From Syntrophobacterales bacterium (GTDB taxonomy: Bacteria; Desulfobacterota; Syntrophia; Syntrophales; UBA6807), in contig JAGGSD010000063.1 in assembly GCA_021159265.1 (NCBI GenBank), forward strand, positions 1 to 19,342: 19,342 nt of DNA, in the 5' to 3' direction. Positions within the stretch are counted from its first letter, which is position 1. Each line of letters begins with the position of its first letter. The notes below the pieces were generated by a model, which worked only from the letters and a program-made list of their open reading frames with translations, did not search any database and was not told the DNA's origin. Below are positions 14,010 through 19,342 of the stretch, one piece after another. The translations under genes and the position numbers were made by a program.

Positions 14010-14702
14010 ATGGCGAGGAAAATTGCAGTAAAAGAGTTAAAACAGCCGGACAGATTTCATGTAATTTCAGTAAAAGTTTTCCGGTACATCTCCCGTAATA
14101 AAAAGACATTATATCTTCTTTCAGGAATCTTTATTTTGGCTATTTTTCTGTCAGGTGGATGGTATTTTTATATGTCTAATTGCGAGAAAAAAGCGCAGGA
14201 AATATATTCATCGGCGTATAACTCATATCAAATATTGAATCATAAGAAGGATAATAAAGAGTATCAGAAAGCTGTCAATCTCTATGAGGAACTGATAAAA
14301 AAATACCCCCGAACTGATGCCGCCCACCTTTCTTATTACAATCTGGGAAACATATATTTCGTTCTTGGTGAAATTGACAAGTCCATTAATGCATACAAAC
14401 GGTTTCTCGGCAGAGCATCAGACTATAATGTCTTGACATCCCTTGCATATTATGGGTTGGGCTACTGCTATGAAGCGAAAAAAGAATATGCTGACGCCAT
14501 GGCGGCGTTTAATAACTCCATAGGACAAAACACCGGGAAGTTTTATCTTGTTATGAATTACCAGAATATTGGACGCATCTATGAAAAAATGAATAAACCG
14601 GAAAAAGCAGAAGAATATTATAAAATGGCCCTGGAACAGACAAACGATTCATTTACAAAAAATCTTATAAAAATGAAGATTGCCATGCTTGCGTACAAAT
14701 GA
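14010..14702 (+). CDS. Membrane-anchored TPR protein
   Basis: 230 residues: a basic cytoplasmic N-terminus (1-33), one membrane segment (about 34-55, LYLLSGIFILAIFLSGGWYF), then TPR repeats facing the periplasm or cell exterior. Recognisable units are YYNLGNIYFVLGEIDKSINAY, AYYGLGYCYEAKKEYADAMAAF and YQNIGRIYEKMNKPEKAEEYY. The layout resembles YfgM-like ancillary proteins. An 85-bp gap with two TGAAGGAACA direct repeats separates it from the thioesterase. Its stop overlaps the iorA start (ATGA). Probably a scaffold, with no enzymatic role visible. Confidence 0.85.
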   Translation: MARKIAVKELKQPDRFHVISVKVFRYISRNKKTLYLLSGIFILAIFLSGGWYFYMSNCEKKAQEIYSSAYNSYQILNHKKDNKEYQKAVNLYEELIKKYPRTDAAHLSYYNLGNIYFVLGEIDKSINAYKRFLGRASDYNVLTSLAYYGLGYCYEAKKEYADAMAAFNNSIGQNTGKFYLVMNYQNIGRIYEKMNKPEKAEEYYKMALEQTNDSFTKNLIKMKIAMLAYK

Positions 14703-16525
14703 CAGGAGAGGAAGACAGGATAAAGAACGTGAAAGAATTAATGTCGGGTAATGAAGCAATTGCAAGGGGAGCATACGAGTATGGGGTAACTTTTGCCTCG
14801 GCATATCCGGGAACACCCAGCACTGAAATCACCGAGGTATTTTCACGGTATAATGGTGGGTATGCCGAATGGTCTCCTAATGAAAAAGTCGCTCTTGAAG
14901 TGGGGATAGGCGCCGCTCTGGCTGGCGCAAAAGCAATGGTTGTAATGAAACACGTGGGTGTTAATGTTGCGGCCGATCCGCTTTTTACGGTAAGTTATAC
15001 GGGAACAAATGGAGGACTTGTCATTATTACCGCGGATGATCCGTCCCTGCATAGCTCACAGAATGAGCAGGATAATAGAAATTATGCCAGGTTTGCCAAA
15101 ATTCCAATGTTAGAACCCGCAGACAGCCAGGAAGCAAAAAATTATATAAAATCAGCTTTTGAAATCAGTGAAAGATTTGACACTCCAGTATTTTTACGAG
15201 CAACAACCAGAGTCTCCCATTCTAAATCTGTTGTTGCCCTCGAAGATCCCATTCAGCGTGAGGATACAACTTCCATCCGGCATAATCGTGACAAATATGT
15301 CATGGTTCCTGCAAAGGCCAGGATCAGAAGGGTGGAAGTGGAAAAGAGGATGGAGAAACTCGGGGAATTTGTGGATACATTCTCCGAAAACAGGATTGAA
15401 ATCAATGATCCTGATGTTGGAATCATAACCGCAGGCATGTGTTATAATTATACTAAAGATGTATTTCCCCAATATTCTTATCTGAAATTGGGCATGGTTT
15501 ACCCCATTCCTGTTAATTTAATCAGAGAATTTGCCTCAAGGGTTAAAAAGATTTATGTGGTCGAAGAACTTGATCCTTTTTTGGAAGAACAGATAAAGGC
15601 AATGGGAATAGAAGTCACAGGGAAAAAAATATTTCCCTATACCGGCGAATTTGATCCAGGTATTGTGGAAACGGCGATTACCGGCAGTTCCCAAAATACC
15701 TTCAATTTTCCTGTATCTATTCCGCCCAGACCCCCAAATCTCTGCCCAGGTTGTCCTCACAGAGGTCTCTTTTATGTTCTGGGAAAACTGGGGGTATTTG
15801 TGACCGGTGACATCGGATGTTATACTCTTGCTTTTATGAAACCCCTTGAGGGATTGGATTCATGTATCTGCATGGGTGCAAGTATCGGCATGGCTCATGG
15901 AATGAGTCGTGCCCTGAAGGATAAAGGAAAGGGAAAGATCGTGGGCGTTATAGGAGACTCTACATTTATTCATTCCGGTATTACATCCCTGTTAAATACG
16001 GTTTACAATCAAAGTAATGCTGTAATTGTTATTGCTGATAACAGTACAACAGCCATGACGGGGATGCAGGATCATCCCGCTACGGGGATCACACTCCAGG
16101 GAAAAAAGACAAAGGAACTCGATTTTGTTAGTCTTGCTTCAGCATTGGGTATTGAAAATGTCAGAGTAACAGATCCGTTTGATTTAAAAGAAACAGAACT
16201 TGTTATGAAAGAAGAACTTGGGAGAGATGGTCCATCTCTCGTTATTTCAAAAGGTCTCTGCGCTCTACTGCAAAGTAAACAACATGAAAAGATAACTCCC
16301 TTAAGAATAAATCCTGATAAGTGTACCGGCTGCAAATTGTGTCTTCGTTTGGGATGTCCGGCCATATCGTGGGAAAGGTTAGAAGATATTGATGTAACTA
16401 TTCAAAAGAAAACAAAAAAACAGAAGGGAATAGCTGTTATTGATTCTTCCTTATGCAATGGATGCAGTTTATGTGATCAGTTGTGCAATTTTGAGGCGAT
16501 TGAGGAGGCACAGGGGAATGAATAA
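14699..16525 (+). CDS. iorA: Indolepyruvate:ferredoxin oxidoreductase, alpha subunit
   Basis: Oxidatively decarboxylates aryl pyruvates (and possibly related 2-oxo acids) to acyl-CoA, reducing ferredoxin; used in anaerobic amino-acid metabolism. 608 residues: pyrimidine-binding domain with SGNEAIARGAYEYGV and AYPGTPSTEI, a central domain, the thiamine-diphosphate domain with CPGCPHRG, GDIGCYTL and GDSTFIHSG, and two C-terminal [4Fe-4S] motifs (CTGCKLCLRLGC and CNGCSLCDQLC). The first motif has one extra spacer residue, which is usual for IorA. The ATG at 14699 overlaps the previous stop; GTG 14729, with AGGA 8 nt upstream, gives the more typical N-terminus and may be the true start. iorB follows with an 8-nt overlap. 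Confidence 0.95.
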   Translation: MTGEEDRIKNVKELMSGNEAIARGAYEYGVTFASAYPGTPSTEITEVFSRYNGGYAEWSPNEKVALEVGIGAALAGAKAMVVMKHVGVNVAADPLFTVSYTGTNGGLVIITADDPSLHSSQNEQDNRNYARFAKIPMLEPADSQEAKNYIKSAFEISERFDTPVFLRATTRVSHSKSVVALEDPIQREDTTSIRHNRDKYVMVPAKARIRRVEVEKRMEKLGEFVDTFSENRIEINDPDVGIITAGMCYNYTKDVFPQYSYLKLGMVYPIPVNLIREFASRVKKIYVVEELDPFLEEQIKAMGIEVTGKKIFPYTGEFDPGIVETAITGSSQNTFNFPVSIPPRPPNLCPGCPHRGLFYVLGKLGVFVTGDIGCYTLAFMKPLEGLDSCICMGASIGMAHGMSRALKDKGKGKIVGVIGDSTFIHSGITSLLNTVYNQSNAVIVIADNSTTAMTGMQDHPATGITLQGKKTKELDFVSLASALGIENVRVTDPFDLKETELVMKEELGRDGPSLVISKGLCALLQSKQHEKITPLRINPDKCTGCKLCLRLGCPAISWERLEDIDVTIQKKTKKQKGIAVIDSSLCNGCSLCDQLCNFEAIEEAQGNE

Positions 16526-17096
16526 TACAACTCGCAGCATTTTATTGGCCGGCGTTGGAGGACAGGGAATTATTCGTGCGAGCGACATTTTATCTCTTGT
16601 TATGATCGAAGCCGGGTATGACGTAAAAAAAAGTGAAGTACATGGCATGGCTCAACGGGGAGGTTGCGTCACGAGTCATGTCCGATACGGCAAAAAGGTC
16701 TATTCCCCAATGGCTAAAAAGGGAGATGTCGATATACTGGTTTCTTTTGAAAAGCTGGAAACCCTGCGATATTTAGATTATTTGAAACCGGAGGGGAAGA
16801 TAATCATAAATGATGAAGAAATATATCCGCCTTCCGTAAACTTAGGGGAAGTGGAATATCCTGATAATATCAATGAGCTAATTGCCAGTCATTTCAGCAA
16901 TCCAAAGGTGATCCGCGCATCTGAAATGGCCTTAAAGGCTGGAAATCATAAAACGTCAAATAGCGCAATCCTGGGAGCCTTGTCTTTGTATCTCGATATA
17001 CAAACTAATTTCTGGGAAAGTGTGTTGCGCAATGCCTTTTCTGAAAAGATACTTGAAGCAAATCTCAGGGCTTTCAATTTTGGGAGAAATGCGTGA
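16518..17096 (+). CDS. iorB: Indolepyruvate:ferredoxin oxidoreductase, beta subunit
   Basis: The gamma-domain partner of IorA, 192 residues. Signature: ILLAGVGGQGIIRASDIL at the N-terminus and KSEVHGMAQRGGCVTSHVRYG, typical of 2-oxoacid:ferredoxin oxidoreductase gamma subunits. ATG 16518 is chosen because GGAGG lies upstream and it gives the standard N-terminus; the open frame extends to 16440 inside iorA without a ribosome site. It overlaps iorA by 8 nt and its stop overlaps the GTG of the next gene (GTGA). Confidence 0.94.
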   Translation: MNNTTRSILLAGVGGQGIIRASDILSLVMIEAGYDVKKSEVHGMAQRGGCVTSHVRYGKKVYSPMAKKGDVDILVSFEKLETLRYLDYLKPEGKIIINDEEIYPPSVNLGEVEYPDNINELIASHFSNPKVIRASEMALKAGNHKTSNSAILGALSLYLDIQTNFWESVLRNAFSEKILEANLRAFNFGRNA

Positions 17097-18028
17097 ATCA
17101 AACTTATAAACTGCCTGTTGTTGTCCTTTCCCTGACTGTTTTACTTGTGATAGTTTTATTACCTTGTCAGGCAAGGGCAGGGCATACAGGAAATGACAAA
17201 AAACAATTTGAATTTGCTGAACAACTGTTTACAGACAAAGATTTCAACAGAGCAATAACCGAATACAAGAGATTCATCTTTCTTTTCCCGGATAACAATT
17301 TGTGCGAGAAATCTTACTATAGGATTTGCGAAAGTTATTTCAAAGCAGAGAGGTGGGAAGAAGCTATAGAATCATTGGAGCATTTTGAATCGAAATTTCC
17401 CCACAGTTCGATGCTTAATGATGCAGTGTACCTTAAGGGAATGTCCGAAAAGAATCTGAAAAGATATGATGAGGCCATTTCTTCTTTCAAGTCTATTATA
17501 GCATCATGTTCAGAACCCCTCAGAAACAAAGCATTTTATCAAGTTGCGCTTATCTACGTCGATACGGAAGAATGGGGCAAAGCAAGGGAGTATTTCCTGA
17601 AGGTCTCGGATCAGAACACCCTTTATCCGTCGGCATGGCTTTTTTCATCAGGTCTTGAAAACATTGGCAATTTACCACACAAATCACCGGCTTTAGCCGG
17701 AACCTTTGCCGCTATAATACCCGGTGCAGGGCATTTATACACAGAAAGACCACAGGATGCCTTGATTGCCTTTCTTCTTAACGGCGCTTTCATCTGGGCT
17801 GCCGTAGAACTATTCAATGATGATAATTATGTGGCGGGAGGTGTTGTCACTTTTTTTGAACTGGGATGGTATTCAGGTAATATCTATAGCGCTGTCAGCA
17901 GCGCCCATAAATATAACAGAAGAGTTAAGAGAGAATTCATTCAGAATTTGAAAGATAGATGTAACATATCATATTTTTTTGACAATGATAATTCACGCCA
18001 TTTTTTAATGGTTAGTATGAAGTTTTAG
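17093..18028 (+). CDS. Secreted or membrane TPR protein with hydrophobic C-terminal domain
   Basis: 311 residues. An N-terminal signal peptide (about 1-29, ending QARA/G) is followed by TPR-like repeats (about 37-180), including FNRAITEYKRFIFLFPDN and WEEAIESLEHFESKFPHS, of the BamD/YbgF style. The C-terminal part (about 199-275) has short hydrophobic segments, AAIIPGAGHLYTERPQDAL and a later FLLNGAFIWAAVELF, as seen in some small membrane proteins with a PGxGxxY motif. The GTG start overlaps the iorB stop. No clear lipobox: the Cys at 25 is preceded by LLP. Function unknown; likely envelope-associated. Confidence 0.8.
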   Translation: MNQTYKLPVVVLSLTVLLVIVLLPCQARAGHTGNDKKQFEFAEQLFTDKDFNRAITEYKRFIFLFPDNNLCEKSYYRICESYFKAERWEEAIESLEHFESKFPHSSMLNDAVYLKGMSEKNLKRYDEAISSFKSIIASCSEPLRNKAFYQVALIYVDTEEWGKAREYFLKVSDQNTLYPSAWLFSSGLENIGNLPHKSPALAGTFAAIIPGAGHLYTERPQDALIAFLLNGAFIWAAVELFNDDNYVAGGVVTFFELGWYSGNIYSAVSSAHKYNRRVKREFIQNLKDRCNISYFFDNDNSRHFLMVSMKF

Positions 18029-18054
18029 GTAGCTCGTATATAATAAAGCCACAC

Positions 18055-18083
18055 TTGACAAATCAAATGCAGTTAATAGGTTA
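18055..18083 (+). promoter_or_regulatory. Weak candidate promoter for the dnaJ-like gene
   Basis: A perfect TTGACA (18055-18060) is followed at 16-17 bp by TAGGTT/AGGTTA, a poor -10 box. No CIRCE-type inverted repeat (TTAGCACTC) is seen upstream of the chaperone gene. Confidence 0.2.
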
Positions 18084-18124
18084 GTAGTAGCACTGGGCAA
18101 AGAGACACAAAGAAAGAAGCAAAA

Positions 18125-19066
18125 ATGGCAGAAGATTACTACAAAATATTGGGCGTAAGCAAAGATTCCACGCCAGGTGATATTCAAAAAGCATTTCGGA
18201 AGCTTGCACTCAAGTATCATCCGGATAAAAATCCTGACAATAAGGCAGCCGAAGAAAAATTTAAACAAATAAATGAAGCATATGCCGTATTGAGTAACCC
18301 CGAAAAGCGGAAGCAATACGACAGCTTCGGATCTGATGCGTTCAGTCAAAGATTTACCCAGGAGGATATCTTCAGTGGTTTCGATCTCAACAAGATATTC
18401 AGCGAAATGGGTTTTGGCGGTTCAGGAGTACGTTTCTCAACATCTTTTGGCCGTGGTGGACGTAAAAAGTACTACAGGGATTCTAAAAGTGATTTGTTTT
18501 CAGACATTTTCAGAACCGCTCAGCATGAGCACCAAATGTCTCATAAAGGAGAGGACTTGGAATACATACTTAATATATCACTTGAGGAGTGTTATTCCGG
18601 GGTCGAAAAAGTTTTATCGATGCAGAAGGGGAATAAGACAGAAGAAATCCGTATAAAGATTCCCGCGGGCATCAAATCCGGCCAAAAGCTAAGAATACCA
18701 GGCAAGGGCCAGAAAAGTATTGACGGTGGGCCTGCCGGTGATCTGTATATAAAGGCAAACATACTAGCTCATCCGGTATTTACGAGAGAGGGAGATGATG
18801 TTTACACTGAGAAATCAATTACATTTTCAGAAGCCGCACTTGGCACATCTGTAGAAGTGCCGGTACTTAACGGTGAAATGAAAAGAATCAAAATACCTCC
18901 AGGCACTCAAAACAATACAAAAATCAGAATGAGAGGCTTTGGAATTCCTCACTTCCGCAAAACAGGAAAGGGTGATGAATTTGTCAAAATTACTATTTCT
19001 GTTCCAAAATCACTGACACCAAAGCAAAAGAATATTATTAAGAAACTTTCAGAGGAAGGCCTTTAA
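18125..19066 (+). CDS. DnaJ/CbpA-type J-domain co-chaperone (no zinc-finger domain)
   Basis: Stimulates the ATPase of DnaK and binds unfolded protein. 313 residues: J domain (about 5-68) with the HPD motif His32-Pro33-Asp34 and KQYDSFG, a Gly/Phe-rich linker (about 78-115), then two beta-barrel substrate-binding domains (KGEDLEYILNISLEECYSG; RIKIPAGIKSGQKLRIPGKG). The CxxCxGxG zinc-finger repeats of true DnaJ are missing, so it is a CbpA-like class B protein. Start ATG 18125 after AAGAAGC. A 96-bp gap separates it from the TPR gene, so it may be its own transcription unit. Confidence 0.93.
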   Translation: MAEDYYKILGVSKDSTPGDIQKAFRKLALKYHPDKNPDNKAAEEKFKQINEAYAVLSNPEKRKQYDSFGSDAFSQRFTQEDIFSGFDLNKIFSEMGFGGSGVRFSTSFGRGGRKKYYRDSKSDLFSDIFRTAQHEHQMSHKGEDLEYILNISLEECYSGVEKVLSMQKGNKTEEIRIKIPAGIKSGQKLRIPGKGQKSIDGGPAGDLYIKANILAHPVFTREGDDVYTEKSITFSEAALGTSVEVPVLNGEMKRIKIPPGTQNNTKIRMRGFGIPHFRKTGKGDEFVKITISVPKSLTPKQKNIIKKLSEEGL

Positions 19067-19122
19067 TTCACCTTAAAAAAATAAATCGTCAACGTCTGAT
19101 AAGATATGTTATGTAAACTTTC

Positions 19123-19342
19123 TTAACTGTATTTCTTCATAACTTCTCCAAATCCCTCCATTGCGTTGATTATTGTCGAATCATCCACGCAATAGGCAAT
19201 ACGAATATGTCCTGACTTTCCAAAACCTCTTCCCGGTACGGCAAGGATATTTTTCTTTTGGAGACAACTGACAAATTCCACATCGTTTTCTATCGGTGTT
19301 TTCGGAAAAAGATAGAAAGCTCCCCCGGGCTTCTCAAATTGG
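19123..19342 (-). CDS. Class I aminotransferase, C-terminal part (runs off the window)
   Basis: The minus strand from the window end reads QFEKPGGAFYLFPK, then VEFVSCLQKKNILAVPG, RGFGKSGHIRIAYCVDD and a closing FGEVMKKYS before TAA at 19125-19123. About 72 residues remain. KPxGAFY and VPGxxFG...RIxYC are C-terminal marks of PLP fold-type I aspartate/aromatic aminotransferases; the arginine of HIRIAY would bind the substrate carboxylate. The PLP lysine region lies beyond the window. It converges on the dnaJ-like gene with a 56-bp spacer. The exact substrate is not determinable, though aromatic or aspartate aminotransfer would fit IorAB nearby. Confidence 0.88.
   Translation of the reverse strand, partial: QFEKPGGAFYLFPKTPIENDVEFVSCLQKKNILAVPGRGFGKSGHIRIAYCVDDSTIINAMEGFGEVMKKYS

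Noticed and set aside
13783..14109. 108-codon minus-strand frame spanning the thioesterase/TPR gap
   Set aside because: It is antisense to two genes on the plus strand and rich in Phe/Ser/Pro as expected from a shadow frame.
18029..18124. CIRCE or heat-shock sigma-32 promoter before the DnaJ-like gene
   Set aside because: No TTAGCACTC inverted repeat and no CTTGAA/CCCCAT-type boxes are seen; only a lone TTGACA with a poor -10.

Overview
The window looks like a chromosomal segment of an anaerobic bacterium, most likely Desulfobacterota (the former Deltaproteobacteria, Syntrophales-like) and probably an uncultivated lineage. This is inferred from gene content: ferredoxin-dependent indolepyruvate oxidoreductase (IorAB), a stand-alone large subunit of the B12-dependent acyl-CoA mutase family, an ApgM-type protein next to homoserine dehydrogenase, a SAM hydrolase of the DUF62 family, and TPR proteins around iorAB. 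Base composition is moderate. No rRNA, tRNA, CRISPR array, transposase or phage gene was seen.

Left part (1-4500). A SAM hydroxide adenosyltransferase gene is followed by the decayed 3' end of an inositol monophosphatase gene, cut off where a dispersed repeat begins. A small double zinc-ribbon gene follows. It converges on, and overlaps, a three-gene minus-strand operon for inositol metabolism: myo-inositol-1-phosphate synthase, then a fused sugar-phosphate cytidylyltransferase / CDP-alcohol phosphatidyltransferase, then an HD-domain hydrolase. Together these can make inositol-1-phosphate, CDP-inositol and an inositol phosphodiester (di-myo-inositol-phosphate type or an inositol phospholipid). 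The HD protein is a candidate for a missing phosphatase step.

Middle part (4500-8700). This is gene-poor: only a TauE/SafE-family permease (+) and a GPR1/FUN34/YaaH (SatP) acetate-type transporter (-) lie among about 3 kb of intergenic DNA. That DNA is full of palindromic MITE-like repeats belonging to several families, some nested in composites. Two of the families carry consensus-like sigma-70 promoters, and each has copies oriented toward nearby genes.

Right part (8700-19342). A 61-residue CxxC...CxxC protein precedes a divergent mutase large subunit. After a hairpin and a good promoter comes a tightly packed plus-strand operon with overlapping ends at most junctions: hom, an apgM-like gene (candidate homoserine kinase), a YbgC-like thioesterase, a membrane-anchored TPR protein, iorA, iorB, and a secreted or membrane TPR protein. 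A DnaJ/CbpA-type co-chaperone follows, and the window ends in the C-terminal part of a minus-strand class I aminotransferase.
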